Made by a program: the position numbers and the translations under genes. A stretch of DNA of 64,000 bases from Variovorax paradoxus. GTDB lineage: Bacteria; Pseudomonadota; Gammaproteobacteria; Burkholderiales; Burkholderiaceae_C. Location of the stretch: assembly GCF_029919115.1 (NCBI RefSeq), contig NZ_CP123990.1, forward strand, positions 3,870,501 through 3,934,500, given 5' to 3'. The notes below the pieces were generated by a model. That model saw only the letters and a list, made by a program, of their open reading frames with translations. It was not told the origin of the DNA and made no database searches. Below, piece by piece: positions 44,999-54,282 of the stretch (positions are counted from its first letter, which is position 1; every line of letters begins with the position of its first letter).

Positions 44999-46189
44999 TT
45001 ATTTGCGGCAAGAAACCGGCAAGGCCTTTTGCGAGAGGTCGTCACCGGCCACGCAGTTCCAGGCAATGCCGTCTTCGGTAGCCGAAGGCTCCATGCGCAG
45101 CGTGCCCTTTGCCTTGGGGAGCTCCACGTCGACCACCATGGTGTCGGTGTCGAGCGTGAGGGCCGAACCATTGGGCAAGGCCGCTGGCGCGCCGGCGGCT
45201 TCAAGGGATTCGGGAATCTCCTGCTTCTCCTTGTAGTAGTTGCCCAGTGCTTCGCGCACCGGTGCCGCCTCGGACCAGGCCTGCGAGACGGCCGCGCGCG
45301 ACTCGTACTCCTTGTAGGCCGGCAGTGCCACCGCGGCCAGCACGCCAATGATGGCCACCACCACCAGCAAGCCCAGCGCGCCGCCGCCGGCGCGGCCGGT
45401 GTAGGGCACGAAGATCGCGAGCACATAGGCCAGCGGATTGCGGCTCGGCAGCTTGGCGGCCGGATCGATGGTGCGCGCCACCCGTTTGGTGAGCCACGGA
45501 TAACCGGCGATCAGTTCATGGAACGAAGCCCAGAAGCCGCTGTTGCCAGCCGATTGGTTGGCATAGCGCTGCAGGTCGACATTGCGCCATTGCTGCGCGC
45601 CGGCAGCCAGGGCCACGAGCGCCCGAGGCGCGGAGTCGGCCTGCTCGCAGCAGGCGGCGCCGTGCAGGTCGCAGGTGTATTCCTGTGCCCGTGAATAGGC
45701 TGCGCCGAGCAGCGGAATCCAGAGCACCGGCGCGCGCCAGATGTGGCCCGTGAGGTGGCCGCGCCGGATGTGGCCGAGCTCGTGGCCGATGTAGAAGTTG
45801 ATGCCGTCGGGCTGGGCTTCCATGGCGTCGACCACGTCGGACAGCAGCACGACGAAGTTGCGGCCGAAGAAGCGCGTGGCAAAGGCATTGAAGATGCCGT
45901 CGCCGTGCAGCAGGTAGGCCTCGGGCGGCTCTTCGATGCCGAGGTAGCCGCAGCAGGCCTGGAAGCGTGCATGCAGTTCTGGCAGCTGGGTGGGCGAAAG
46001 CTTGACGGCGGTGCCCTTGATCCAGGCAATGACGGCCGACTGTGCGAACACATAGCCGATGAAACCGAGCAGCACGTAGATGAGCGCAATGCCGAAGGTG
46101 CCGAGCACCAGTGCCGCCCAGACGAGCAGGCCCAGGCCGAGCGTGATGTTGCCGAGCCAGCGCTCGCGCGGATAAACCCATGGATCCAT
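44999..46189 (-). CDS. M48-family metallopeptidase fused to a type IV pilin-like domain
   Basis: A 396-residue protein with GAGGAGG 9 bases before ATG 46189. Two N-terminal helices (about 12-55) precede an M48 catalytic domain with HELGH (136-140) and the third ligand region RAQEYTCD (E170). From residue 267 the sequence switches to a pilin helix (ALGLLVVVAIIGVLAAVALP, then AYKEYESRA), followed by a globular part with pilin-like WNC and LPVSCRK cysteines (C379, C394). The prepilin cleavage site and Glu5 of true pilins are absent, so the helix is probably a permanent membrane anchor. Both halves are in one frame with no sign of a frameshift. Confidence 0.88.
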   Translation of the reverse strand: MDPWVYPRERWLGNITLGLGLLVWAALVLGTFGIALIYVLLGFIGYVFAQSAVIAWIKGTAVKLSPTQLPELHARFQACCGYLGIEEPPEAYLLHGDGIFNAFATRFFGRNFVVLLSDVVDAMEAQPDGINFYIGHELGHIRRGHLTGHIWRAPVLWIPLLGAAYSRAQEYTCDLHGAACCEQADSAPRALVALAAGAQQWRNVDLQRYANQSAGNSGFWASFHELIAGYPWLTKRVARTIDPAAKLPSRNPLAYVLAIFVPYTGRAGGGALGLLVVVAIIGVLAAVALPAYKEYESRAAVSQAWSEAAPVREALGNYYKEKQEIPESLEAAGAPAALPNGSALTLDTDTMVVDVELPKAKGTLRMEPSATEDGIAWNCVAGDDLSQKALPVSCRK

Positions 46190-46315
46190 TGGAATTTCCT
46201 CCTCGATGCGGCCTCCGGAGGCCGCCGGTGTTGTGGTTTGTTTTTTCGCGCCCCCTCAGGCGCGATATGCGAGGCCGAATCATGCCCCAGGAAACCATTT
46301 ATTTCGGGCCCGCCC

Positions 46316-46359
46316 TAAGGGCTATTCGCTAGTCGTCAGGTCGCGGTCAGCCCTTATGA
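46316..46359 (+). promoter_or_regulatory. Candidate promoter and inverted repeat upstream of the second Bug gene
   Basis: TAAGGGCT (46316-46323) and AGCCCTTA (46349-46356) form an 8-bp inverted repeat 25 bases apart. The right arm merges with a -10-like TATGAT (46354-46359), about 40 bases before the Bug start. Confidence 0.35.
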
Positions 46360-46397
46360 TCGCGGCCATTTTCAATTTCACCGTCTCGGGAGACACC

Positions 46398-47375
46398 ATG
46401 AAGAAACTGCTTGCACTCACGGCGCTTGCCGCTGCCGCCCTCGGCGTCCATGCCCAGGATTTCCCCGCAGGCAAGACCGTCACCATCGTGGTGCCGTTCA
46501 CGGCCGGCGGCCCCACCGACCGGGTGGCCCGCGACCTGGCCGAATCCCTGCAGAAGACCCTTGGCGCGACCATCGTGGTCGACAACACCGCCGGCGCCGG
46601 CAGCTCCATCGGCACCGCCAAGGTGGCCCGCGCCGCACCGGACGGCTACACGCTGCTGCTGAACCACATCGCCATGTCGACGATGCCGGCGCTGTACCGC
46701 AAGCTGCCGTTCAATGTCGAAAACGACTTCGAATACCTCGGCATGGTCAATGAAGTGCCGATGACGCTCATCGGCAAGCCGGGCCTGCCGGCCAACAACT
46801 ACAAGGAACTGACGGGCTGGATCGCGGCCAACAAGGGCAAGATCAACCTCGGCAATGCCGGCCTGGGCGCAGCCTCGCACCTGTGCGGCCTGCTGTTCCA
46901 GAGCGCCCTCAAGACCGAGATGACGCCGGTTCCCTACAAGGGCACCGCACCGGCCATTGCCGACCTGCTGGGTGGCCAGATCGACCTCTTGTGCGACCAG
47001 ACCACCAACACCACGTCGCAGATCGAAGCCAAGAAGGTCAAGGCCTACGCCGTGACCACGTCCAAGCGCCTGACCACGCCGGCGGCCCTGAAAGACCTGC
47101 CCACGCTCGCCGAATCGGGCCTGAAGGACTTCGAAGTGACCATCTGGCACGGCGTGTACGCGCCCAAGGGCACGCCTGCGCCGGTGCTGAAGAAGCTCAA
47201 CGAAGCCATCAAGGCCGCCATGAAGGACCCGGGCTTCATCAAGCGCCAGGAAGGCCTTGGCGCGGTGATCACCACCGACAAGCGCGTGGAGCCGGCCGAG
47301 CACAAGAAGTTCGTATCGGCTGAAATCGCCAAGTGGGGCCCGATCATCAAGGCCGCCGGCGTGTACGCCGACTGA
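46398..47375 (+). CDS. Bug-family (TctC-type) periplasmic solute-binding protein
   Basis: A 325-residue exported protein with GGGAG 8 bases before ATG 46398. The signal peptide MKKLLALTALAAAALGVHAQ is followed by the Bug signature TVTIVVPFTAGGPTDRVARD. Later segments include NTAGAGSSIGTAKVARAAPD, VPYKGTAPAIADLLGGQIDL and CDQTTNTTSQI. The ligand is unknown, and no TctA/TctB permease is near. It ends in a strong terminator, so it appears to be a single-gene unit. Confidence 0.94.
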   Translation: MKKLLALTALAAAALGVHAQDFPAGKTVTIVVPFTAGGPTDRVARDLAESLQKTLGATIVVDNTAGAGSSIGTAKVARAAPDGYTLLLNHIAMSTMPALYRKLPFNVENDFEYLGMVNEVPMTLIGKPGLPANNYKELTGWIAANKGKINLGNAGLGAASHLCGLLFQSALKTEMTPVPYKGTAPAIADLLGGQIDLLCDQTTNTTSQIEAKKVKAYAVTTSKRLTTPAALKDLPTLAESGLKDFEVTIWHGVYAPKGTPAPVLKKLNEAIKAAMKDPGFIKRQEGLGAVITTDKRVEPAEHKKFVSAEIAKWGPIIKAAGVYAD

Positions 47376-47403
47376 TCCGTATCCGCAACAAAGCAGCCGA
47401 AAG

Positions 47404-47438
47404 GCCGCCTGAGCCCGCAAGGGCCAGGCGGCTTTTTT
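47404..47438 (+). terminator. Rho-independent terminator after the second Bug gene
   Basis: A nested stem GCCGCCTG/CAGGCGGC with an inner GCCC-GCAA-GGGC is followed by six T residues (47433-47438). It lies 28 bases past the stop. One bulged A is the only imperfection. Confidence 0.92.
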
Positions 47439-47482
47439 CGTTATGCTCGCCGGACTTTCTTCCGCCTCGCGCGACCTCTTTC

Positions 47483-48259
47483 ATGCGTTTTCACGGCACG
47501 CTGCCGGTGCTGGCTTTTCTTGCCCTCCTGACGCATGGCGGCGCTGCGCTTTCGCAGGCGCCGCAAGAGCCCGAGACGCTGCTCTGGATGTGGGACCGGC
47601 CGCAGCGCTTCGATTCGCTGCCCGAAGGCTTCGGCGTGGCCTACCTGCACGCCACCGTGCAGCTGAGCGGCGAGCACAGCCGCACCACTTGGCGCCAATG
47701 GCCGCTGCGCCTTGCACCGGGCGTCACTGCGGTTCCGGTGGTGCACGTCGCGTTCGACAACCTCGCGCCCTCACCGGTCAACGAGGCGCAGCAGGGCGCG
47801 ATTGCCGCCGCCGTTGAACATGCCGCCAGGCACAACCGCTCAGGGTGGGTTCAGCTCGACTTCGAGGCCCGCCGCAGCCAGCGCGGCGCCTACGTTGCAC
47901 TGCTGCGGCGCTTGCAACCGCTGCGCGGCAGCGTGCGGCTCTCGGCCACGGCGCTTGCCTCGTGGTGCATGGGCGATCCGTGGCTGCCGGCCGAACTTCT
48001 CGACGAAGTGGTGCCGATGTACTTTCGCATGGGCGCGGAATCCGCGCGAATCAACCAGCGGCTTGCTGCAAGCGGCTCGGCCGCAGTGCCGGCTTGCAGG
48101 GGCGCGGCGGGCCTGCTGCTTGGCGAAAGCTGGCCCACGCTGAATGGCCTGCGCCGGCGCTACGTGTTTCATGCCGGCACGTGGAAGCGCGAAGACTTCG
48201 AACGGATCAGCGACACCTCCACAAGACCAATCAAGGCAATGAGGAACACGCCAGGATGA
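47483..48259 (+). CDS. DUF3142-like exported protein
   Basis: A 258-residue protein from ATG 47483, with a signal peptide (MRFHGTLPVLAFLALLTHGG) cleaved near ALSQA. The mature part begins ETLLWMWDRPQRFDSLPEGF, and contains GWVQLDFEARRSQRGAYVAL and VVPMYFRMG, patterns of the DUF3142 family, which looks like a TIM-barrel glycoside-hydrolase relative. An Asp/Glu pair (LDFEA) could be catalytic. Its stop overlaps the start of the 807-residue gene (ATGA). Confidence 0.78.
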   Translation: MRFHGTLPVLAFLALLTHGGAALSQAPQEPETLLWMWDRPQRFDSLPEGFGVAYLHATVQLSGEHSRTTWRQWPLRLAPGVTAVPVVHVAFDNLAPSPVNEAQQGAIAAAVEHAARHNRSGWVQLDFEARRSQRGAYVALLRRLQPLRGSVRLSATALASWCMGDPWLPAELLDEVVPMYFRMGAESARINQRLAASGSAAVPACRGAAGLLLGESWPTLNGLRRRYVFHAGTWKREDFERISDTSTRPIKAMRNTPG

Positions 48260-50679
48260 CTTTCTCCATAAACACGATGCGCATCGGCGTGGGGCTGCTC
48301 GCCTTGGCGGGCCTGCTCAGCGGCGTTGCGGCGCACGCCAGCGGCGGCTACGAACCCGAAGACCTGTTCTTCGCGACGAACCGGCCCGATCAACCGGTGC
48401 GCGAATTCGTCGAGCGTCCCGCGGGCTACTACACCAGCTACCTCATGCCCTACCAGGTGCTCTGGTATTGGCGCCTGCACGGCCAGGCCTTTTCACCCGA
48501 GGCGGTGCGCGTTTTTTCGGAGCTGCTCGAAAAGCTGCCGCGCGAAGACGGCGGCATGGACGAGACCGACAAGGGCTGGGCCGAATGGCAGAAGGCACGC
48601 ACCAATGCCTACGCCAGGCTGGGGCATCCGCTCCCGGCCTCCGATGCAGCGACCGCGCCATCGCAGCAGCAGCCGCAATGGAACGCCGAAAGCCTGCAGG
48701 CCAGCCCCAACTGCTTCTACGGCGATGCCTTCCGCAATGCCGCCAGGACGCTGGCCCAGCGCATGGAACGCGCGGCCGCCGACAAGAGCGCGGTGCCCCA
48801 CGTGCTGCATTGGCTGCAAACGCAAGATGCGGTGTTCGGCACTTGCGACGAGAAGGCCGCCACCGCGCCCGCGCTGCCCCCCAGCGCACCCGCGTGGCTC
48901 AAGGCCGACAACGCCTACCAGATGGCCGCGCAGCGCTTCTATGCGGGCGACCTCGACGGCGCCGACGCGGCATTCGCGGACATTGCGGCCGACAAGACCA
49001 GCGTGTGGCGCGACCTCTCGGCCTACATGCGGCTGCGCGTTCTGGCGCGAAGGCACCCTGGCGGTGAGCCCCCTGCATCGGAGCGCGACGCCGCGGGAGC
49101 GGAGAGCCACGAAGCCTTGAAGCAGCAGGCCGAGCTCACGCGTGAAGTCGATGCCATTGCGCAGCCGCTGCTGAAGAACCCGCGGCTGCAGGCGCTGCAT
49201 CCGTCGGTGCACCGGCTTGCCGAAGCGCTTCGCATTCGCTATCTCACGCCCGGCACGCGCGTGCAGCGCCTGGCAGATGGACTTGCAGCCATGGGCCCGC
49301 CCGACGTGGCAGCCGCAAGGCTGCTGTTGCTGAACCACGAGTTCCGCAACTGCGCGTTCATGGGCTGCTCATACATCGGACCGGCGCACCGCTCCGATCT
49401 TGTGCAGTGGCTCAGCGCGGTGCGCAATTTCGAAAGCCACGGCGACGGCAGCGCGCCGTCGGGCAAATGGCGCGAAACCGTGAGCTGGGACAAGTACCGG
49501 CGCACCCGCGACATGGCCTGGCTGATGGCCGCGGCAAGCCTGGTGCCTTCTTCGCCTGCGGCCACGCCGGGCGACGCGCGGGAAATAGAACTGCAAGCCG
49601 CGCTGGCCGCCGTGCCCGAGAACCATCCCGCGCGCTTCGCGGCCACACAGCTGCGCGCGCAGCGCCTGTTCGCGCAGGGCCGCTACCCGGAGGCCCGCTC
49701 CGTCATCGCCGGTGCGGCCGATTCACCGCTCATCGCGCACAGCCTCTCGGGGCAGAACCTCGTGAAGGCGCTGCTGCTGCCCACGGCCGCTTCGGAAGAA
49801 GAGTGGCGCCGCCTGGCCATCCGCCCTGTGGTCGCACGCCGCGACCCCGAAGCCATGGAGGCGCGGGCGGCGGCGCCGGACACAGGCCGCCCGCCGCTGG
49901 CCACTGCGTTCGACGACGACGTGATCCGCTTTCTCAACCTGCGCGCACCGTTGCCGATGTGGCTTCGCCTGGCCTCCGACGCGGGCCTTTCGCCAGCGCT
50001 TCGAGACACGCTGCTGGAAACCGCGTGGACGCGCGCAGTGCTGGCCGAAGACTACGCACTGGCGCGCAGCGCGGCTGGCCTGCGCGTTGCATCGGCGCCG
50101 CGGCCGCCTGCCAAGGGCGCCGACCCGATTGCCGGGCTGCGCCGCTCGGCCGCGCTGCCGGACACCGACGCTGCCGCATGGAAAAGACTGCTGCTCGAAC
50201 GCATGGCCAGCACCACCGAAGTGCTCGCCTCTCCGCACTGGCCCGGCGCCGGCTGGAGCGTGCGGCCCGCACCGCTGTTGCCCGGGCGCGAGGCGGGCGA
50301 CGACTTGAGCCCCGCCATCAACAGCTACGGCAAATGGTGCCGCCCGCTCGGCGCCGAGGCCGCCAATGCCGCGGATCTGGAGCCGCCCGCGTTCTTGCCG
50401 GAGGACGAGCGCGAGCAGCAGGCCAGGCTGGTGAAAAAGCTGCGCACCATGCCGGCCGATTCGGTCTACTTCACACAGGAAAGCCTCGCGCTCATGCAGC
50501 GCAACCGGAGCGATCCGCTGGTGCCGCAGGCGCTCTCGGTTTCGGTGAAGATGGCGCGCTATACCTGCCAGGACAAGACAGTTGGCGACTGGTCGCGCAA
50601 AGGACTGAAGGCCTTGCACGCCAACTATCCAAGAACCAGTTGGGCGGCCGGCACCCTCTATTGGTACGGCGGCCGCTGA
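48256..50679 (+). CDS. Large exported protein of unknown function, partner of the DUF3142-like gene
   Basis: An 807-residue protein whose ATG overlaps the DUF3142-like stop (ATGA). The N-terminus MTFSINTMRIGVGLLALAGL with cleavage near AAHA marks export. The body is Ala/Arg-rich and helical with repeat-like units such as AYQMAAQRFYAGDLDGADAA and RFAATQLRAQRLFAQGRYPE, suggesting TPR or Sel1-type solenoids. Isolated cysteines (NCFYGD, NCAFMGCSY, KWCRP, YTCQD) may form disulfides in the periplasm. No catalytic motif is visible. Probable periplasmic scaffold or binding protein (inference). Confidence 0.7.
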   Translation: MTFSINTMRIGVGLLALAGLLSGVAAHASGGYEPEDLFFATNRPDQPVREFVERPAGYYTSYLMPYQVLWYWRLHGQAFSPEAVRVFSELLEKLPREDGGMDETDKGWAEWQKARTNAYARLGHPLPASDAATAPSQQQPQWNAESLQASPNCFYGDAFRNAARTLAQRMERAAADKSAVPHVLHWLQTQDAVFGTCDEKAATAPALPPSAPAWLKADNAYQMAAQRFYAGDLDGADAAFADIAADKTSVWRDLSAYMRLRVLARRHPGGEPPASERDAAGAESHEALKQQAELTREVDAIAQPLLKNPRLQALHPSVHRLAEALRIRYLTPGTRVQRLADGLAAMGPPDVAAARLLLLNHEFRNCAFMGCSYIGPAHRSDLVQWLSAVRNFESHGDGSAPSGKWRETVSWDKYRRTRDMAWLMAAASLVPSSPAATPGDAREIELQAALAAVPENHPARFAATQLRAQRLFAQGRYPEARSVIAGAADSPLIAHSLSGQNLVKALLLPTAASEEEWRRLAIRPVVARRDPEAMEARAAAPDTGRPPLATAFDDDVIRFLNLRAPLPMWLRLASDAGLSPALRDTLLETAWTRAVLAEDYALARSAAGLRVASAPRPPAKGADPIAGLRRSAALPDTDAAAWKRLLLERMASTTEVLASPHWPGAGWSVRPAPLLPGREAGDDLSPAINSYGKWCRPLGAEAANAADLEPPAFLPEDEREQQARLVKKLRTMPADSVYFTQESLALMQRNRSDPLVPQALSVSVKMARYTCQDKTVGDWSRKGLKALHANYPRTSWAAGTLYWYGGR

Positions 50680-50700
50680 GGCAGTGCTGCTGCTGTTGCG

Positions 50701-52821
50701 CTACTTGGGCCGGATTGCGTCGGCCGTGCCCTGGATGAACGCCTTGATGCTCTCGATGTCGTCGCCCGACAGCTTGCCCGTGAAGTCGGGCATGCCGCGC
50801 GCCATGGCCGGGCCCTTGAGGATGAACTTGTCGAGGTTCTCGATGTACGCCGCGTCCATGTAGCCCAGGTTCGGAATGTTGCCGCCGCGGTCCACACCCG
50901 GCACGCCGTGGCAGAACACGCAGTTGCTCACGTAGAGCATGGTGCCGGCCTGCACCTTGGCGGGGTCGTACTTCACGCCTTCGACCAGCTTGCTCATGCG
51001 GTACTGCACGAAGTCGGGCATCTTGGCGGTGCCGCCCACCGCAAAGGTGTACACCGTGCCCGGGCCCTGCTTTTCGGTGGCGCGCTGCGCAAGCCCGTAC
51101 ACGCCGCCCCAGCCCACCGCAACCGACACGTACTGCTTGCCGTCGACCATGTACGTCGACGGCGCAGCGACCACGCCGGTGCCAGTGGGCGTTTCCCAGA
51201 GCTTCTCGCCGGTCCTGGCGTTGTAGGCCAACAGGCGCCCGTCCGCCGTGCCCTGGAACACCAGGTTGCCCGCGGTGGTGAGCGTGCCGCCGTTCCAGGG
51301 CGAGGCGTAGTCGACGCCCCAGGCTTCCTTCTGCGCCACCGGGTCCCACGCCACCAAGCGGCCGAAGGGCTTGCTCTTGGGCGGCTCGGCATTGGCGAAC
51401 ATGGCGGTGTTCCAGCCCAGCGCCGCGTGCGGGCGGCCGGGGGCGTTCTGGTCGAACTTCCAGTCCTTGTCGTCCATCAGGTTGAGCGGCACGTGCTGCG
51501 CGGGCACGTAGGCAAGGCCGGTCTGCGGGTTGAACGACATCGGGTGCCAGTTGTGCGCGCCGAACGGCCCTGGAATGCTGTCGCCGGGCTTCTCGTTCTG
51601 GCGCGCGGCGGCAATCTCGATCGGGCGGCCGTTGGTGTCGTAGCCCGTGGCCCAGTTCACCTCGACAAAATTCCTGGCCGAAATGAACTTGCCGTTGGTG
51701 CGGTCGATGACAAAGAAGAAGCCGTTCTTCGGTGCATGCAGGATCACCTTGCGCGGCTTGCCGCCGATCTGGATGTTGGCCAGGATCATCGGCTGGGTCG
51801 AGGTGTAGTCCCAGTTGTCGCCGGGCGTCTCCTGGTAGTGCCACACGTACTTGCCGGTGTCGGGGTTGAGGGCCACCACCGAGCTGAGGTACAGGTTGTC
51901 TCCGCCCTTGGGGCTGCGCTTGCTGTGCGCCCAGGGCGAGCCGTTGCCGGTGCCCACATACATCAGGTTGAGCTCGGGATCGAACGCGAAGGTGTCCCAC
52001 GCGGTGCCGCCGCCGCCGGCCTCCCAGTATTTGCCGCTGGGATCCCAGGTCTTGGCCGCGCGCGCCATCGACTCGTCCTCGAAGGGCTTGGACGGATCGC
52101 CCGGCACGGTGAACCAGCGCCACTTCTGCTCGCCCGTTGCCGCATCGTAGGCCGTGACATAGCCGCGCACGCCGTACTCGGCGCCCCCGTTGCCGATGAT
52201 GACCTTGCCCTTGAAGACGCGCGGCGCACCGGTGATGGTGTAGGAGCCCTTCTGCCCTTCGATGGTGTTCTTTTCCCAGACCTTCTGGCCCGTGGCCGCA
52301 TCGAGCGCGATGAGCCGTCCGTCGTAGGCGGCCACGTAGACCTTGCCCTCGTACAGCGCAACGCCGCGGTTCACCACGTCGCAGCAGCCCCTGAAGCCTT
52401 TCGACTTGTCGACCTGCGGATCGAAGGTCCAGAGCTTCTGGCCGGTGCGCGTATCGATGGCGTGCACCACGCTCCACGAAGCCGTGACGTACATGACGCC
52501 GTCCACCACCAGCGGCGTGGCTTCCACGCCGCGCGTGGACTCCAGGTTGTACGACCACACCAGGCCGAGCTGCTTCACGTTGCCGGCGTTCACCTGGTCG
52601 AGCTTGCTGAAGCGCGACTCGGCGTAGTCGAGGCCGTAGCTGGGCCAGTCGGGCGTTTTCCTTTGCGCCGCGTTGGCACGGATGAAATCGCCGTTCACCC
52701 GCTTGATGGCGGCGCCCGCGCGGTCCTGCGGGGCTGCGGAACCCTGCGCGAGGGCCGTCGGCGCGCCCATGCCCAGCAATGCACCGGCAAGCAGAAGCCA
52801 GCCGGAGTGGATCTTTTTCAT
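50701..52821 (-). CDS. PQQ-dependent quinohaemoprotein alcohol dehydrogenase
   Basis: A 706-residue periplasmic enzyme with AAGGAG before ATG 52821 and a signal peptide ending ALAQG. An eight-bladed propeller domain has repeated W-docking motifs (AATGQKVWEKN, AATGEQKWRW, NARTGEKLWET). The adjacent cysteines C146-C147 (FRGCCDVV) form the disulfide over PQQ. The C-terminal cytochrome c domain has CVFCHG and the distal Met region. It is a type II enzyme that oxidises alcohols and passes electrons through its own haem. It is divergent from the AcoR-like regulator. No PQQ synthesis genes are in the window. Confidence 0.94.
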   Translation of the reverse strand: MKKIHSGWLLLAGALLGMGAPTALAQGSAAPQDRAGAAIKRVNGDFIRANAAQRKTPDWPSYGLDYAESRFSKLDQVNAGNVKQLGLVWSYNLESTRGVEATPLVVDGVMYVTASWSVVHAIDTRTGQKLWTFDPQVDKSKGFRGCCDVVNRGVALYEGKVYVAAYDGRLIALDAATGQKVWEKNTIEGQKGSYTITGAPRVFKGKVIIGNGGAEYGVRGYVTAYDAATGEQKWRWFTVPGDPSKPFEDESMARAAKTWDPSGKYWEAGGGGTAWDTFAFDPELNLMYVGTGNGSPWAHSKRSPKGGDNLYLSSVVALNPDTGKYVWHYQETPGDNWDYTSTQPMILANIQIGGKPRKVILHAPKNGFFFVIDRTNGKFISARNFVEVNWATGYDTNGRPIEIAAARQNEKPGDSIPGPFGAHNWHPMSFNPQTGLAYVPAQHVPLNLMDDKDWKFDQNAPGRPHAALGWNTAMFANAEPPKSKPFGRLVAWDPVAQKEAWGVDYASPWNGGTLTTAGNLVFQGTADGRLLAYNARTGEKLWETPTGTGVVAAPSTYMVDGKQYVSVAVGWGGVYGLAQRATEKQGPGTVYTFAVGGTAKMPDFVQYRMSKLVEGVKYDPAKVQAGTMLYVSNCVFCHGVPGVDRGGNIPNLGYMDAAYIENLDKFILKGPAMARGMPDFTGKLSGDDIESIKAFIQGTADAIRPK

Positions 52822-52897
52822 CGTGAGTCTCCTTTGTGCCGCAAGGATCGTTGGCACGGCGCTCGCGTTCACCCTCGGGATTTCCCCAGTCCGGCGC

Positions 52898-52914
52898 TGT
52901 TCCATTGCGGAACA
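52898..52914. promoter_or_regulatory. Inverted repeat between the PQQ dehydrogenase and the AcoR-like regulator
   Basis: TGTTCC-ATTGC-GGAACA is a perfect inverted repeat (6-base arms, 5-base spacer), 77 bases upstream of the dehydrogenase start and 69 bases upstream of the regulator start. It is the best operator candidate for that regulator. Confidence 0.5.
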
Positions 52915-52982
52915 CATTCGCAGGGGTCAGCAATTCCCCTTCGTCCCCCCCGATTTCCCGACTTCGAGGAGCAGCGAGCAGC

Positions 52983-54269
52983 ATGGCTTTCGAAAGGCTG
53001 GGCAAGGCCAATGCGCCGCGCCAACTCTTTTCAACCACGCCGGCGCAGCGCGTGGCGCTTGCGCGGCAGCAGTTCTTCGAGGAAGGCGTGCGCCCCTCGG
53101 GGCTGGTGGGCGAAGCGGTGATCCAGTCGTGGCTGCGCTGCACCCGCACGCACAGCGACAGGCAGCGCATCGTGCCCTTCGATGCGGTCACGCCCAGCCG
53201 GCTGCACGCCACTCTGGCGCGCAACCGCGAACTGCTCGAAGTGGCGCGGCAAGAACTCGCGAGCATGGAAAGCGCCCTTGCGGGCACCGATTGCCGCGTG
53301 ATCCTGACCGACGGCGAAGGCGTGGTGGTGCATGTCACGCAGCAGCCCGCCGCCGCGCACCAGCCGGTGCTGCGCAAGACGGCGCGCGTGGGCGTGAACA
53401 TTTCGGAGCGCATCGTCGGCACCACGGCGCCGGGCATCGTGGCGACCACCGGGCAGGCCTGCACCGTCGATGGCGCGGAGCACTACTTCGATGTGCTGTC
53501 GCAGATGCAATGCGCCGCGGCGCCGATCCGCGACGTGACGGGCCGGCTGGCCGGTGTGCTCGACATCACGATGGAAGCGCGGCGCTTCGGCTTCGACGCC
53601 GCATCGATGGTCGGGCTGTACGCGACCATCATCGAGAACCGGCTGCTGCAGGCGCAATCGCGCGACCACCTGATCTTGCGCTTCCAGGCCAGCCTCACGC
53701 TGCTGGGCACGCCAATGGAAGCGCTGGCCGGCGTGGCGCCGGACGGCACCATTGCCTGGCTCAACGGGGCCGGCGCGCGGCTGATCGGCCGCCTGCCCGA
53801 AGATGCCGGTGAACGCGATGTCGAGTCGATGCTGGGCCACGACCTGGCAAGCCTGCTGCGGCTGGGGCGGCGCGAAGCGGCCCAGCCAATCCGCCTGGCG
53901 AGCGGCCTGGGCGTGTGGGTGCAGGCGCGGCTGAAGGCAGCGGACGGCGCGGACTTCAGGCATGCAGTGGCAATGCCCGGCGAAACCCTGCAGGTGCTGC
54001 CCATCGAGCCAGCCACGGCCATGAAGGCGGCTGCAGCAGAAGGCGTCTCTGAACCCGTCGCGTCCAATCTCATGCAGGCTGAAGCGCCGCATGGTGAAAC
54101 GCTGCGCGAGTACAGCCGCAAGCTGATCGAAGAGGCGCTTGTGGCACAGGGCGGCAATGTGTCGCAGGCAGCCCGCCAGCTTGGCGTGTCGCGCGGCACG
54201 CTGTACCGGCGGCTGCGCGGCTGGCGCGAGGAAGACGGCAAAGGCGCGCCGCTCCCGGCAGCGGGCTGA
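52983..54269 (+). CDS. AcoR-like GAF/Fis-HTH regulator lacking an AAA+ domain
   Basis: A 428-residue regulator with GAGGAG 11 bases before ATG 52983. The N-terminal part (IQSWLRCTRTHS, then NRELLEVARQELASMESALA) and the GAF segment (GVNISERIVGTTAPGIVATT) are typical of AcoR-type activators. A PAS-like segment follows (APDGTIAWLNGAGARLIG). The C-terminal Fis-type helix-turn-helix is at about 375-420 (VSQAARQLGVSRGTLYRRLR). The AAA+ sigma-54 activation domain, with its GAFTGA and Walker motifs, is absent. It lies between two PQQ dehydrogenase genes and probably controls one or both. Confidence 0.87.
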   Translation: MAFERLGKANAPRQLFSTTPAQRVALARQQFFEEGVRPSGLVGEAVIQSWLRCTRTHSDRQRIVPFDAVTPSRLHATLARNRELLEVARQELASMESALAGTDCRVILTDGEGVVVHVTQQPAAAHQPVLRKTARVGVNISERIVGTTAPGIVATTGQACTVDGAEHYFDVLSQMQCAAAPIRDVTGRLAGVLDITMEARRFGFDAASMVGLYATIIENRLLQAQSRDHLILRFQASLTLLGTPMEALAGVAPDGTIAWLNGAGARLIGRLPEDAGERDVESMLGHDLASLLRLGRREAAQPIRLASGLGVWVQARLKAADGADFRHAVAMPGETLQVLPIEPATAMKAAAAEGVSEPVASNLMQAEAPHGETLREYSRKLIEEALVAQGGNVSQAARQLGVSRGTLYRRLRGWREEDGKGAPLPAAG

Positions 54270-54282
54270 GGCAGTTCGTCAG

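Noticed and set aside
52851..52866. Sigma-54-like -24/-12 pattern TTGGCAC-N7-CGC upstream of the AcoR-like regulator
   Set aside because: The -24 element is good, but the -12 element is weak (TCGC), and the local regulator lacks the AAA+ domain needed for sigma-54 activation.
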